From Bradyrhizobium diazoefficiens (GTDB lineage: Bacteria > Pseudomonadota > Alphaproteobacteria > Rhizobiales > Xanthobacteraceae): a DNA stretch of 64,000 nucleotides. How positions within the stretch are numbered: the first letter of the stretch is position 1; each line of letters starts with the position of its first letter. The stretch lies in NCBI RefSeq assembly GCF_016616235.1, contig NZ_CP067100.1:5949001-6013000 (forward strand). The letters run 5' to 3'. Below the pieces are notes generated by a model, which saw only the letters and a program-made list of their open reading frames with translations, searched no databases and was not told the DNA's origin. A program made the translations under genes and the position numbers. Below are positions 17,683 to 27,712 of this stretch, piece after piece.

Positions 17683-18806
17683 GTTGCCGGTTTGTGCGAT
17701 TGGGCTTTGTTGCCATCCGCAGGCTTCTCCGCCGGCGCAGGAGATTTCTCCGCCGCCTCGTCGTCTCCCTCCTTTGCCTGCGGCCTGGCCGCGACCTCGC
17801 GCGGCGGGGCTTCCTCGGGGCGCTCCGCCGGCAGCAGCGGGGCGACCTGCGGCAGGGGATCCCAGACATTCCATTGGCAGATCCGGTAGTCATTGCGCCG
17901 CTGCGCGAGATCGAGATGGATGTGGTCCTCATGGTACCAGTCCGAGCCCGGGCCGAGCACGGTGGAAAACCGTGAACAGACCGAATGCAGCACGCGCTCG
18001 CGCACCTCGCGCGATATGGTACGGTCGGTGAGGCCGATCGACTGCCCGTTGGCGAGCTTGATGGCCCGGACGTCCAGGGCGTTGGCCTTGCCGTGCTCGG
18101 ACAGCAGCGCCCCGACAACACGGTTGCGGCCGCGGCACTCGAAGCTGTCGAAATTGTCGAGATCGCTGATGGCCGAGCCGAGGCTCGCGGCCAGCGGCAC
18201 CATGTCCTTGCGCACCCAGTCGGCGACGGCGGAGGCCATGGTGCAGCGGAGGATCGCCGCCGGCTTGACCGCGACCTTGCGCTTGTCCGGCAGCACGATG
18301 GCCTCAAGCCGCACCAGATCCTCGCCGCCGCAGGCGCCGGGGCCGTGGATGTCGGGGATCGACGGCGCGATCGCGATGTCCTCGGTCAGCGCGAGGCGGC
18401 ACGCCGAAAGCTGCTTCTCCGGTCGCGGCGCGGCTTCGGCGGGCTTGTTCGCGCTCGGCTTGTCTGCAGATGGCTTCTCCTCTGCCTCCGGCGCGGTCTC
18501 TTCCATTGCCTTGGGCGCCTCGTCGGGGCGTGGCTTTGGTAGCGGTACCGTGGCTGGTATCTTGGCCGTTGTCTTGGCCGTTGTCTTGGCCGTTGTTTTG
18601 GCCGTTGTCTTGGCGGAATGAACCGCCGCGCGCGGCCGTGGCGTCCCAAGGCCAAAGATATCCAGCGGCGCAGCATATTTTCGCGCCTCTGCCCGCTCGA
18701 CCAGCACGAATGAGAGCCCCAGCGCGGCGGTAACCATTGCCGCGCGGGCGGACATATAGCCGCGACAAGACCATTTGCGGCGAAAGTCCGGCAGGCTAAA
18801 ACTCAT
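17667..18806 (-). CDS. extensin-like C-terminal domain protein
   Basis: A 379-residue exported protein. An N-terminal membrane or signal segment (residues 15-42) is followed by a low-complexity region with a KTTA tandem repeat and a Pro/Glu/Lys-rich stretch (to about residue 140). The conserved extensin-family domain spans roughly 145-310, with RCTMASAVADWVRKDMVP, EHGKANALDVRAI and WYHEDHIHLDLA. Its histidines and aspartates resemble D,D-peptidase-type zinc sites. The C-terminal tail is again charged and ends in KKRR, encoded by the terminator stem. The ATG at 18806 is chosen because the upstream extension lacks a signal-like start. Confidence 0.85.
   Translation of the reverse strand: MSFSLPDFRRKWSCRGYMSARAAMVTAALGLSFVLVERAEARKYAAPLDIFGLGTPRPRAAVHSAKTTAKTTAKTTAKTTAKIPATVPLPKPRPDEAPKAMEETAPEAEEKPSADKPSANKPAEAAPRPEKQLSACRLALTEDIAIAPSIPDIHGPGACGGEDLVRLEAIVLPDKRKVAVKPAAILRCTMASAVADWVRKDMVPLAASLGSAISDLDNFDSFECRGRNRVVGALLSEHGKANALDVRAIKLANGQSIGLTDRTISREVRERVLHSVCSRFSTVLGPGSDWYHEDHIHLDLAQRRNDYRICQWNVWDPLPQVAPLLPAERPEEAPPREVAARPQAKEGDDEAAEKSPAPAEKPADGNKAQSHKPATKKRR
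18560..18617. repeat. 12-bp tandem repeat inside the extensin-family gene
   Basis: About four to five head-to-tail copies of TTGGCCGTTGTC, which encode KTTA repeats on the minus strand. One copy has a T for C change. Confidence 0.85.
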
Positions 18807-18871
18807 GACAATTCTTTGGCCCAAAGCTGAGAGCGACAACCCGCCCAGCGAATTCTCGGAGGAACGTCTGA

Positions 18872-20500
18872 ATGCTCGGTTTGATGCAAGATTGGCCCCT
18901 GCTCTGCCACCGGATCATCGAACACGCCGCCAGGATTCATGGCAAGCAGGAGGTGGTCACCCGATCGGTCGAAGGACCGATCCACCGCACCAACTATGCC
19001 GAGATCCACAAGCGCGCGCTCAAGGTCTCGCAGATGCTGGAGCGCGACGGCATCAAGCTCGGCGACCGCGTCGCAACGATCGCCTGGAACACCTGGCGCC
19101 ATCTCGAAGTCTGGTACGGCATCATGGGGATCGGCGCCATCTGCCACACCGTCAATCCCCGCCTTTTCCCCGAGCAGATCGCCTGGATCATCAACCATGC
19201 GCAGGACCGCATCGTGATGACCGACATCACCTTCGTTCCAATCCTGGAGAAGATCGCCGACAAGCTGCCAAGCGTGGAGCGCTATGTCGTGCTCACCGAC
19301 AAGGCGCATATGCCCGAGACCACGCTGAAGAATGCGGTGGCTTACGAGGACTGGATCGGAGAGGCCGACGGCAAATTCAAATGGAAGGAGTTTGACGAGA
19401 ACACGGCAGCCGCGATGTGCTACACATCCGGCACCACGGGCGATCCGAAGGGCGTGCTGTACTCGCATCGCTCCAACGTGCTGCACGCGCTGATGGCCAA
19501 CAATGTCGACGCGCTCGGCACCAGCGCCTCCGAGACGATGCTGCCGGTGGTGCCGCTGTTCCACGCCAACAGCTGGGGCATCGCCTTCTCCGCGCCCTCG
19601 CAGGGCACCAAGCTAGTGATGCCCGGCGCCAAGCTCGACGGCGCCTCGGTCTACGAGCTGCTCTCGACCGAGAAGGTGACGCACACTGCCGGCGTGCCCA
19701 CGGTGTGGCTGATGCTGCTGCAGCACATGGCCGCCAACAATCTGAAGCTGCCGGACCTGAAGATGGTGATCTGCGGCGGCTCGGCGATGCCGCGCTCGAT
19801 GATCAAGGCCTTCCTCGACATGGGCTCGAACGTACGCCACGCCTGGGGCATGACCGAAATGAGTCCGATCGGCACCGTCGCGGCGCTGAAGCCGCCGTTC
19901 CAGAACGCGACCGGCGATGCCAAGCTCGACGTGCTCCAGATGCAGGGCTATGCGCCCTTCGCGGTGCAGATGAAGATCACCGACGATGCCGGCAAGGAGC
20001 TGCCCTGGGACGGCAAGACTTTCGGCCGCCTCAAGGTCTCCGGCCCCGCCGTCGCCAAGGCCTATTACCGGGTCGACGCCAACATCCTCGACGAGGACGG
20101 CTTCTTCGACACCGGCGACGTCTCGACGATCGACGAGCACGGCTACATGCGGATCACCGACCGCTCCAAGGACGTGATCAAGTCCGGCGGCGAGTGGATC
20201 TCCTCGATCGACCTGGAAAACCTCGCGGTCGGCCATCCCGCCGTGGCGGAGGCCGCCGTGATCGGCGTGTTCCATCCCAAATGGGACGAGCGGCCGCTGC
20301 TGATCGTGCAGCTCAAGCAAGGCCAGCAGGCCAGCCGCGAGGACATCCTGAAATACATGGACGGCAAGATCGCCAAATGGTGGATGCCCGACGACGTCGT
20401 CTTTGTCGACGGAATCCCGCACACCGCCACCGGCAAGATCCTGAAGACGGCACTGCGCGACCAGTTTAGGGATTACCGCTTCCCCAACGCGGCGGCGTAG
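18872..20500 (+). CDS. fatty-acid (medium/long-chain) acyl-CoA ligase
   Basis: A 542-residue AMP-binding enzyme that activates a carboxylic acid to its CoA thioester. The phosphate-binding motif [12 protein letters not shown] is at about residue 185. Also present are PLFHANSWG, the adenylate motif GMTEMSP, GFFDTGD and the C-terminal lysine loop [13 protein letters not shown]. The close match of the N-terminus to the AlkK/FadD3-type ligases suggests a medium or long fatty acid. It is divergent from the extensin-family gene. A GGAGGAA Shine-Dalgarno sequence precedes the ATG. Confidence 0.94.
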   Translation: MLGLMQDWPLLCHRIIEHAARIHGKQEVVTRSVEGPIHRTNYAEIHKRALKVSQMLERDGIKLGDRVATIAWNTWRHLEVWYGIMGIGAICHTVNPRLFPEQIAWIINHAQDRIVMTDITFVPILEKIADKLPSVERYVVLTDKAHMPETTLKNAVAYEDWIGEADGKFKWKEFDENTAAAMCYTSGTTGDPKGVLYSHRSNVLHALMANNVDALGTSASETMLPVVPLFHANSWGIAFSAPSQGTKLVMPGAKLDGASVYELLSTEKVTHTAGVPTVWLMLLQHMAANNLKLPDLKMVICGGSAMPRSMIKAFLDMGSNVRHAWGMTEMSPIGTVAALKPPFQNATGDAKLDVLQMQGYAPFAVQMKITDDAGKELPWDGKTFGRLKVSGPAVAKAYYRVDANILDEDGFFDTGDVSTIDEHGYMRITDRSKDVIKSGGEWISSIDLENLAVGHPAVAEAAVIGVFHPKWDERPLLIVQLKQGQQASREDILKYMDGKIAKWWMPDDVVFVDGIPHTATGKILKTALRDQFRDYRFPNAAA

Positions 20501-20510
20501 GGAGGTACGC

Positions 20511-20612
20511 GTCATTCCGGGGCGATGCCAACGGCATCGAACTATGGTGCGCAATTGCGCACCTGAGAATCTCGAGATTCCGGGTTCGCCCTTCGGGCGC
20601 CCCGGAATGACG
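20511..20612. repeat. 102-bp palindromic repeat, GTCATTCCGGGGCG type
   Basis: Ends are GTCATTCCGGGGCG and CGCCCCGGAATGAC, with inner inverted pairs GGTGCGCAATTGCGCACC and GAATCTCGAGATTC. It fills the gap after the acyl-CoA ligase gene. Confidence 0.85.
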
Positions 20613-20724
20613 GACAGCGATGATCCGGAACCCTTGAATTTGCCCCTGGGCCGTGGTCTCAACGGCCCATCGACATGCCGGATCGGCCGGCACCGCCCCC
20701 AACACCCCGGCAGAGCTCCACCCG

Positions 20725-21579
20725 ATGGCCCGCAGGTTTTCCGCTCCCTATCAGTCGGAGCCCGTGTCCAGCCTTGCAAGCTGGGCACGCAATCTGGCCG
20801 TGTTCGCGGTGGTGGCGGTGCTGGTGTCGATCATCATCGTCCGCTTCGACTTCCTCGAGATGAAGCCGGCGCTGGCGACCTTCCTCGGCGGGCTAGCGAT
20901 CGCCGGGCTCTCGATCCTGTTCGGGCTGGCCGGCTTCGCCGCCATCTGGCAGAACGGCTCCCGCGGCATGGCGCGCATCCTCCTTGCCTTCCTGATCGAC
21001 GCGGCGATCCTCGCCTACCCCGCCTATCTTGGCCTGCAGTACCGCAAGCTGCCGGCGATCCACGACATCACCACCGACCCGATCGACCCGCCGCGCTTCG
21101 ACGCGCTGTCGCGCGTGCGCACCGGCGACGGCACCAACACCGCGGTTTATGCCGGCCTGTATTCGGCCGAGCAGCAGCGCCAGTTCTATCCCGATATCGA
21201 GCCGATCGAGCTCGAAATCCCGGTCGACCGCGCCTATGCGATCGCGCGCCAGCTGGTCATCAAGCGCAAATGGCTGATCATCGACGAGCGCGAGCCGCAG
21301 CCGCCGCGCCGCATCGGGCGCATCGAGGCGGTGGCGCGCACGCCAATCATGGGCTTCCGCGAGGACGTTTCGATCAGGGTCGTGCCCAACGGCGAGGATT
21401 CCCGCGTCGATATCCGCTCCGCTTCGCGCTATTTCGACAGCGACCTCGGCAGCAACGCTGCGCGCGTGACCAAGTTCATCGACGATCTCAACACCGCCGC
21501 CGATGCCGATGCGCTCAAGCCGGTGAAGAAGACGCCGGTTGCGCCGCCGAAGGCACCGGCGAAGACGGTAAAAAAATAG
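20725..21579 (+). CDS. DUF1499 membrane protein
   Basis: A 284-residue protein with three hydrophobic segments at about residues 20-42, 48-70 and 80-98. A soluble DUF1499 domain follows (YPDIEPIELEIPVDRAYAIA, RIGRIEAVARTPIMGFREDVSIRV, GEDSRVDIRSASRYFDSDLG). The C-terminal tail is Lys/Pro/Ala-rich. The family is common in alphaproteobacteria and its function is unknown. The ATG at 20725 starts just before the first helix, and upstream in-frame codons lie in repeat-flanking DNA. Confidence 0.88.
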   Translation: MARRFSAPYQSEPVSSLASWARNLAVFAVVAVLVSIIIVRFDFLEMKPALATFLGGLAIAGLSILFGLAGFAAIWQNGSRGMARILLAFLIDAAILAYPAYLGLQYRKLPAIHDITTDPIDPPRFDALSRVRTGDGTNTAVYAGLYSAEQQRQFYPDIEPIELEIPVDRAYAIARQLVIKRKWLIIDEREPQPPRRIGRIEAVARTPIMGFREDVSIRVVPNGEDSRVDIRSASRYFDSDLGSNAARVTKFIDDLNTAADADALKPVKKTPVAPPKAPAKTVKK

Positions 21580-21623
21580 CGGATGGCGAGTAGCGAATAG
21601 CGAGTGGACGCCGCCATTCGCCG

Positions 21624-22541
21624 CTAAGCCATCCGGTACGTCCCGCCAATCACGGGATCGCCATCGGTCGCCACCACGCCGCGTGCGACCAGATCTTCCA
21701 GATGGGCCAGCACGGAATAGCCGGCGGCGGTCGTCAGCCTGGGATCAATGCCGATATAGATCGCGCGCACCATGGTCGGGATGTCGGTTTCGCCCTTGGC
21801 GAGGCGGTGCAGGATCGAGGCTTCGCGCGCCTTGCGGTGACGGATCAGGAAGCGCACGAAGCGCTGGCCGTCCGGGATCTCCGGGCCGTGGCCGGAGAAG
21901 TACAAATCCTCATCGCGCGCGGCGAGCCGGTCGAGCGATTCCATGTAGTCGGTCATCGAGCCGTCGGGCGGCGCCACGATCGAGGTTGACCAGCCCATCA
22001 CATGGTCGCCGACGAAGTTGAACTTCCGCTCCGGCCAGGCGAACGCCAGATGATTGGCGGTGTGGCCGGGCGTCGCCACCGCCTCGAGCCGCCAGCCGTC
22101 GCCCTCGACGACATCCCCATGGGCGATCCTGATATCGGGCGCGAAGTCGCGATCGGCGCCGGATTCCGGATTGTGCTTCTCGCTCTCGAAACGCGGCCGC
22201 GAGGCGCGGTGCGGGCCTTCGGCATAAACAGGCGCGCCGGTCGCCTGCTTGATCCGCGCGGTGTTCGGCGAATGGTCGCGGTGGGTGTGGGTGACGAAGA
22301 TATGGCTCACTGTCTCGCCGCGCACGGCTTCGAGCAACGCCGCCGCATGCGCCGCGTCGTCCGGGCCGGGATCGACGATCGCGACATTGCCCCTGCCGAC
22401 GATGTAGCTGACCGTGCCGGTGAAGGTGAACGGGCTTGGATTGTTACAGAGCACGCGCCGCACGCCAGGGCGGACTTCCTCGACCACGCCAGGTTGAAGC
22501 GGAAAGTTGCGGTTGAAGGGGACGTCGTCGCTGCCGGACAT
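21624..22541 (-). CDS. MBL-fold metallo-hydrolase (LACTB2-like)
   Basis: A 305-residue metallo-beta-lactamase-fold hydrolase. The zinc motif THTHRDHSPN is near residue 90, with a further His in TPGHTANH, an Asp in FVGDHVMGWS and a terminal His in YFSGHGPEI. A C-terminal winged-helix-like segment (RLAKGETDIPTMVRAIY ... VLAHLEDLVARG) is typical of the LACTB2/RNase Z-like group. The substrate is unknown. The ATG at 22541 has AGGAAG six bases upstream and so was chosen over the upstream ATG. Confidence 0.92.
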   Translation of the reverse strand: MSGSDDVPFNRNFPLQPGVVEEVRPGVRRVLCNNPSPFTFTGTVSYIVGRGNVAIVDPGPDDAAHAAALLEAVRGETVSHIFVTHTHRDHSPNTARIKQATGAPVYAEGPHRASRPRFESEKHNPESGADRDFAPDIRIAHGDVVEGDGWRLEAVATPGHTANHLAFAWPERKFNFVGDHVMGWSTSIVAPPDGSMTDYMESLDRLAARDEDLYFSGHGPEIPDGQRFVRFLIRHRKAREASILHRLAKGETDIPTMVRAIYIGIDPRLTTAAGYSVLAHLEDLVARGVVATDGDPVIGGTYRMA

Positions 22542-22572
22542 GAGACTTCCTACACGTACCGCCCCACTCCTC

Positions 22573-22690
22573 GTCATACCCCGCGAAAGCGGTGTATCCA
22601 GTACGCCGTGGCGCCTGTGGCGAAGGCGAGGTCTCTGGGATACTGCATCGTCCGCCCCAGTGCGCGATTGCGCACAAGGCGGACGATGAC
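22573..22690. repeat. 118-bp palindromic repeat, GTCATACCCCGCG type
   Basis: It begins GTCATACCCCGCGAAAGCGG and ends GCACAAGGCGGACGATGAC. It contains GTGCGCGATTGCGCAC and paired TATCCAGTA/GGATACTGC-like arms. This is another of the bradyrhizobial intergenic repeat families, lying between the MBL gene and gcdH. Confidence 0.8.
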
Positions 22691-22720
22691 AGCGGAGTAA
22701 ATCAACCGCGTCCGAGCGGT

Positions 22721-23935
22721 CTAGAAAAACGCCTGAATGCCGGTGATGGCACGGCCGAGGATCAGGGCGTGGACGTCGTGGGTACCCTCGTAGGTGTTGA
22801 CCGTCTCGAGGTTATGGACGTGGCGCATCACGTGATACTCGATCGAGATGCCGTTGCCGCCGTGCATGTCGCGCGCGGTGCGGGCGATGTCGAGGGCCTT
22901 GCCGCAATTGTTGCGCTTCATGATCGAGATCATCTCGGGGGCGAACTTGCCCTCGTCCATCAGGCGGCCGATGCGAAGCGAGCCCTGGAGGCCGAGCGCG
23001 ATCTCGGTCTCCATGTCGGCGAGCTTCTTCTGCACCAGCTGCGTTGCGGCGAGCGGCTTGCCGAACTGCTTGCGGTCGAGCGTGTACTGGCGGGCGCGGT
23101 GCATGCAGTCCTCGGCGGCGCCGAGCGCGCCCCAGGAGATGCCGTAACGGGCGCGGTTAAGACAGCCGAAGGGACCCTTGAGGCCGGAGACGTTGGGCAG
23201 CAGCGCGTCCTCGGGAACCACGACGCCGTCCATCACCACCTCGCCGGTGATCGAGGCACGAAGCGACAGCTTGCCGCCGATCTTCGGTGCGGAGAGGCCC
23301 TTCATGCCCTTCTCCAGCACGAAGCCGCGGATCTGGTTGTCGTGCTCGGCCGACTTGGCCCAGACCACGAACACGTCGGCGATCGGCGCGTTCGAGATCC
23401 ACATCTTGCTGCCGGTCAGGCGATAGCCGTCCGAGACCTTCTCGGCGCGGGTCTTCATCCCGGCCGGATCGGAACCGGCGTCCGGCTCGGTCAGGCCGAA
23501 GCAACCGACCCACTCGCCGCTGGCGAGCTTCGGCAGGTACTTCTTGCGCTGGTTCTCGTCGCCATAGGCGTAGATCGGATACATCACCAGCGAGGACTGC
23601 ACCGAGTTCATCGAGCGATAGCCGGAATCGACCCGCTCGATCTCGCGCGCGACGAGGCCATAGGCGACGTAGCTCGCATTGGCGCAGCCATATTCCTCCG
23701 GCAGCGTGATGCCGATCAGGCCGAGCTCGCCCATCTCGTTAAAGATTTCGCGGTCGGTCGTCTCTTCGAGATAGGCCTTGGCGACGCGCGGCAGCAGCTT
23801 GTCCTGGGCGTAGGCGCGGGCGGTGTCGCGCACCATGCGCTCGTCTTCGGTGAGCTGCTCGTCGAGCAGGAACGGATCGTCCCACTGGAAGGAAGCCGCA
23901 GCCGGCTTATCCTTGGTTTGAGGGCGCACGCTCAT
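22721..23935 (-). CDS. gcdH: glutaryl-CoA dehydrogenase
   Basis: A 404-residue acyl-CoA dehydrogenase that oxidises and decarboxylates glutaryl-CoA to crotonyl-CoA in lysine and tryptophan breakdown. Features specific to this branch are [19 protein letters not shown] at the start, [17 protein letters not shown] for the FAD site, and [19 protein letters not shown] with the catalytic Glu near residue 385. The length is normal. It stands alone on the minus strand. Confidence 0.95.
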   Translation of the reverse strand: MSVRPQTKDKPAAASFQWDDPFLLDEQLTEDERMVRDTARAYAQDKLLPRVAKAYLEETTDREIFNEMGELGLIGITLPEEYGCANASYVAYGLVAREIERVDSGYRSMNSVQSSLVMYPIYAYGDENQRKKYLPKLASGEWVGCFGLTEPDAGSDPAGMKTRAEKVSDGYRLTGSKMWISNAPIADVFVVWAKSAEHDNQIRGFVLEKGMKGLSAPKIGGKLSLRASITGEVVMDGVVVPEDALLPNVSGLKGPFGCLNRARYGISWGALGAAEDCMHRARQYTLDRKQFGKPLAATQLVQKKLADMETEIALGLQGSLRIGRLMDEGKFAPEMISIMKRNNCGKALDIARTARDMHGGNGISIEYHVMRHVHNLETVNTYEGTHDVHALILGRAITGIQAFF

Positions 23936-24062
23936 GAAACGTCCTTTCGGTCTGGTTCCGTCAAATAATTGCCCGACAAATTAAAGCGCCGCGGCAACAA
24001 GTGCAATTGCATCCTGGTTTCGGTCATTCCGGGCGCGCAACACGCGAACCCGCGTGGCCTTG

Positions 24063-25139
24063 TCAGATCTCAAGCTGCTCGTTGGCGACGATCTCGATGC
24101 CGAAGCCCGACAGCCCCTTGTAGTCGTGCACCGAGGAGGTGAGATGGCGGATCGAAGAAACGCCGAGATCGCGCAGGATCTGCGCGCCGACGCCGACCTC
24201 GCGCCACTGGCGGTTGCGGTCGGCCTCCGTCGACGTCTCATCCGGCAACGGCGCCACGGGGACGCCCGCCGCACCATCGCGCAGATAAACCAGCACGCCA
24301 CGGCCCGACTTCTTGAAGTGTTCGAGCACGGCCGCCATCCGCTTGTGACCGGTAAAGGTATCCCTGACGATGTTCGGTTTGTGGAAGCGCGTCAGCACGT
24401 TCTTGCCGTCACCGACGCCGTTATAGACGAAAGCAACGTGGGCGATGGAGTCGAACGGCGAGCGATAGGCATAGCCTTGCAGGGGGCCGATCGGGCTTTC
24501 GGTGACGAAGGTCGAGACCCGCTCGATCAGTTTTTCGCGCGCCTGGCGGTAGGCAATCATGTCGGCGATGGTGACATGCTTGAGCTTGTGTCGGGCCGCG
24601 AACTGCGAGACCTGCTCGCCCTTCATGACGCTGCCGTCGTCGTTCATCAATTCGCTGATGACGCCGACCGGCGGCAGGCCGGACAGCTTGCAGAGGTCGA
24701 CGGCGGCCTCGGTATGGCCCGAGCGCAGCAGCACGCCGCCGTCCTTGGCGATCAGCGGGAAGATGTGGCCCGGACGGGCGAAGTCGTTGGCGCCGACATT
24801 GGGATTGGACAGCGCGCGGCAGCACGAGGCGCGCTCCTCGGCGGAGATGCCGGTGCCGCCGTCGGGCTTGTAGTCGATCGAGACCGTGAAGGCGGTGGTA
24901 TGCGCGGAATCGTTGTGGGCCACCATGGGATCGAGCCGAAGCCGGCGCGCATCCTCGGTGGTCACGGGCGCGCAGACGATGCCGGAGGTGTGGCGAATGA
25001 TAAACGCCATCTTCTCGGCGGTGCAGAGCGAGGCGGCGACGATCAGATCGCCCTCGCCCTCGCGGTCCTCGTCGTCGGTAACGACGACGAGTTCGCCCCG
25101 GGCAAAGGCCTGCAACACTTCCTGAACGCTATCGGGCAT
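24063..25139 (-). CDS. ribB: 3,4-dihydroxy-2-butanone-4-phosphate synthase with degenerate RibA domain
   Basis: A 358-residue riboflavin-pathway protein. The N-terminal 200 residues are a complete RibB domain (DDEDREGEGDLIVAAS, RPGHIFPL, RSGHTEAAVDL). Residues 210-358 have the outline of GTP cyclohydrolase II, but the three zinc-binding cysteines of that enzyme are missing. The region around NIVRDTFTGHKRM lacks the usual Cys-rich loop. The second half is therefore probably not a cyclohydrolase, and a separate RibA must exist. Such RibB-RibX forms are known in proteobacteria. I could not fit an FMN riboswitch upstream. Confidence 0.92.
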   Translation of the reverse strand: MPDSVQEVLQAFARGELVVVTDDEDREGEGDLIVAASLCTAEKMAFIIRHTSGIVCAPVTTEDARRLRLDPMVAHNDSAHTTAFTVSIDYKPDGGTGISAEERASCCRALSNPNVGANDFARPGHIFPLIAKDGGVLLRSGHTEAAVDLCKLSGLPPVGVISELMNDDGSVMKGEQVSQFAARHKLKHVTIADMIAYRQAREKLIERVSTFVTESPIGPLQGYAYRSPFDSIAHVAFVYNGVGDGKNVLTRFHKPNIVRDTFTGHKRMAAVLEHFKKSGRGVLVYLRDGAAGVPVAPLPDETSTEADRNRQWREVGVGAQILRDLGVSSIRHLTSSVHDYKGLSGFGIEIVANEQLEI

Positions 25140-25308
25140 GTCCCAATCTCTATGGTTATGAGCGGGAGGCTTAGCCGGACTCTTGCCGGGGCGCTAGTGT
25201 CCTGGACGCAGCCACATATTCCGGCTCGCGGGCCTGCCCGTGGCTTTCAGGCTTGCACCGGAGATACCAGCGATATAGGCGCGGATGCCTCGGGCGGAAG
25301 GCCCGCCG

Positions 25309-27039
25309 TCAGGGCAGCACTTCACGCCGCTCGCCGAGCCGCAGGTCGAGCTCGGCACGCTTGTCGGCCAGAAGTCCGGCCTGGGCGGCCTCGATCACGG
25401 TAAACAGCTCATGGGCATCGCTGAGCCGGGTCACCGTGACGTAGCTGGCGCCGGCCGCATAGAGTTCGTCCACATCCGACAACAGATCGGCGGTGGCCAC
25501 GATCAGGGCGGTCGGGTTGAGCGCGCGGACATGGCGGACCAGCTTCTCGTTGGTGGCGCCCTTGAGCAGCGAATCCGGCACGCTGAGGATGATCATCTCG
25601 GACTTGCCGACGCCGGCATGGAGCAGCGTATCGGCGCTGCTGATGTCGCCATAGATCACGTGCAGGCCGCGCGACTGCAGCGTCTGGTACACATTGGGAT
25701 TGAAATCGACCACGGTGATCTGCTCCAGCAGGACCGGGGCCTGCCGCTCGATCTCGGCCAGCAGCGCGCTCGCCGCGCGGAAAAAGCCGAGGATGACGAT
25801 GCGGCGGGCCTCGCCATGGCCGTCATCGGGGCCCTCCGCGCCGCGCGCCTGGCCGTCGTCGAGATCCTTGAGGCCGAGACGCTTCAACGGCCCGATCGCC
25901 CAGCGGGTGATCTCGTCGCTGCGGCTCATGGCGAAGGTCGAGAGCACGGCCAGCACCACGAAGGCGAAGGAGGCCGCGTTCGCCGTCTCGGCCGCGATGT
26001 GGTGATCGGCGACGCCGGTCTGGATCACCACCAGCGAGAACTCGGAGATCTGCGCGAGATTGAGCGCCGGCAACAGGCTGGCGCGCAGGCCCTGCTTCAT
26101 CAGATAGAGCGGGGTAAAGGTGGTGACCAGTCGGCTCAACACCGTGAACGCCGCGATCATCAGGGCCAGTCCGATCACGGAGAGGCCCGGCACGGGAATG
26201 GTCATGCCGAGCGCGACGAAGAACAGCGTGATGAAGAAGTCCCGCAGCGTGGTGACCTTGGCCGTGACGTCGAGCGCGTAGGGAAAGGTCGAGAGCGAGA
26301 CGCCGGCGATCAGCGCGCCCATCTCGCGCGACAGCGAGAGCCGCTCGGCGGTCTCGGCGACGAGGAAGCACCAGGCCAGCGCGCCGAGGAGGATCAACTC
26401 GGGCCGGCGGGCGATCTGGTGGAACAGGCGCGGCAGCACGTAGCGGCTGACCAAGAGCGCCGCGGCGACCAGCACGGCGACTCGGCCAATCGAGAGCAGG
26501 ATGACGGTGACTTGCAGATTGGCAAGGCTCGGCTGCACCGCCAGAAACAGGATGGCGAAGATGTCCTGGAGCACCAGCACGCCAAGGGTGATGCGGCCGG
26601 GCAGCGTATCGAGCTCGCGCTTCTCATAGAGCACCTTGACGATGATGACCGTGCTCGACAGGGCGCAGGCGACGCAGAGATAGAGCGCATCGAACTGGCC
26701 GCCGCCGAGCGACAGGCCGATGGCGGCGAAGAACAGCACCCCGAGCAGGCAGCCGCCAAGCAGCTGGCCGCCGGCCGCGAACAGGATCACCTTGCCCGCC
26801 CGCACGATCTTCTTCAGGTCGATCTCGAGCCCGATCATGAACAGCATGAAGATCAGGCCGAGCTCGGAGATGACGCTGATCGATTCCTGCGACTTGACCC
26901 AGCCGGCGCCGAATGGACCTATGCAGAAGCCGGCGATAAGATAGGCCAGGATCAGCGGCTGCCGGGAGAAATGGGCCAAAAGGCCCAGCATCCAGGCAAA
27001 CAGGATACAGAGAGTGATGTCGCGAATGAGCTCGTGCAT
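25309..27039 (-). CDS. Kef-type (CPA2) cation/proton antiporter with RCK domain
   Basis: A 576-residue monovalent cation:proton antiporter-2. About 12 membrane helices span residues 5-385, with the family segments GLIFMLFMIGLEI, LGVLVLQDIFAIL and SLSREMGALIAGVSLS. An RCK/TrkA-N nucleotide-binding domain follows from about residue 415 (IVILGFFRAASALL ... VVDFNPNVY ... VIYGDISSADTL). The protein may exchange K+ for protons under control of NAD(H) or a thiol adduct. The ATG at 27039 precedes the first helix directly. Confidence 0.92.
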   Translation of the reverse strand: MHELIRDITLCILFAWMLGLLAHFSRQPLILAYLIAGFCIGPFGAGWVKSQESISVISELGLIFMLFMIGLEIDLKKIVRAGKVILFAAGGQLLGGCLLGVLFFAAIGLSLGGGQFDALYLCVACALSSTVIIVKVLYEKRELDTLPGRITLGVLVLQDIFAILFLAVQPSLANLQVTVILLSIGRVAVLVAAALLVSRYVLPRLFHQIARRPELILLGALAWCFLVAETAERLSLSREMGALIAGVSLSTFPYALDVTAKVTTLRDFFITLFFVALGMTIPVPGLSVIGLALMIAAFTVLSRLVTTFTPLYLMKQGLRASLLPALNLAQISEFSLVVIQTGVADHHIAAETANAASFAFVVLAVLSTFAMSRSDEITRWAIGPLKRLGLKDLDDGQARGAEGPDDGHGEARRIVILGFFRAASALLAEIERQAPVLLEQITVVDFNPNVYQTLQSRGLHVIYGDISSADTLLHAGVGKSEMIILSVPDSLLKGATNEKLVRHVRALNPTALIVATADLLSDVDELYAAGASYVTVTRLSDAHELFTVIEAAQAGLLADKRAELDLRLGERREVLP

Positions 27040-27106
27040 GCCAAATCGGTCCGTTTGGCCGCACCCTAGAGACGGGTCGCGGCGCGGCAAGCGAGCAATT
27101 CGTCAC

Positions 27107-27625
27107 ATGCCGATCGTGCTCTGGCTGATGGCCCTGCTCGGTCCGTTCGCGCCTGCAATCGCTCAGCCCAAGGTCAATATCGAGCAAGCCTTTGCCGATT
27201 CGCTCACGGCGCTGCCGAAGCAGGAACTGACCGTCTCCGGCGGCTTCTACGTGCCGGCCTATTCCAGCGTCGCGATGAGCCAGGGCAAGCTGCGCGTCGA
27301 CTTTTCGGTGACCTTGAGCGTGCACAACGCCTCCGAAACGGAAGCACTGGTGGTCAAGCGCATCGCCTATTTCGACACCGCGGGCAAGCAGGTCGAGACC
27401 TATCTGAAGGCGCCGGTGGCCTTGAAGCCGCTGGCCACCATCTCGATCTTCATTCCGACCGATGATGTCCGCGGCGGCACCGGGGCCAATTTTCTCGTCG
27501 ACTGGGCCGCGACCGGCGAGATATCCGAGCCGGTGGTCGAAGCCTTGATGGTTGGCGGCGTCGCCAATGCACATTACGCTTTCATCAGCCAGGGGCGTCC
27601 GACCAGGACGGTTGGCAGGAAATAA
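27107..27625 (+). CDS. DUF3124 secreted protein
   Basis: A 172-residue protein with a signal peptide (MPIVLWLMALLGPFAPAIAQ). A single beta-rich DUF3124 domain follows (SGGFYVPAYSSVAM, VTLSVHNASETEALVVKRIAYFDT, PVALKPLATISIFI). The function is unknown and the location is the periplasm. It is divergent from the antiporter gene, with only 67 bases between the start codons. A GC-rich hairpin without a T run (GACCGTCC/GGGACGGTC) lies just after the stop codon. Confidence 0.88.
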   Translation: MPIVLWLMALLGPFAPAIAQPKVNIEQAFADSLTALPKQELTVSGGFYVPAYSSVAMSQGKLRVDFSVTLSVHNASETEALVVKRIAYFDTAGKQVETYLKAPVALKPLATISIFIPTDDVRGGTGANFLVDWAATGEISEPVVEALMVGGVANAHYAFISQGRPTRTVGRK

Positions 27626-27712
27626 GACCGTCCGGCGGGGACGGTCGGCAAGACGTAAGGCCTATCGGCGCAACGCCGGGGGCTCAACAAAAACAAGACG
27701 AGGACCGCTCCC

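Noticed and set aside
25140..25308. Possible FMN riboswitch upstream of ribB
   Set aside because: A GCCCGCGAGCC stretch resembles one FMN riboswitch core segment, but the other conserved blocks cannot be found in the right order.
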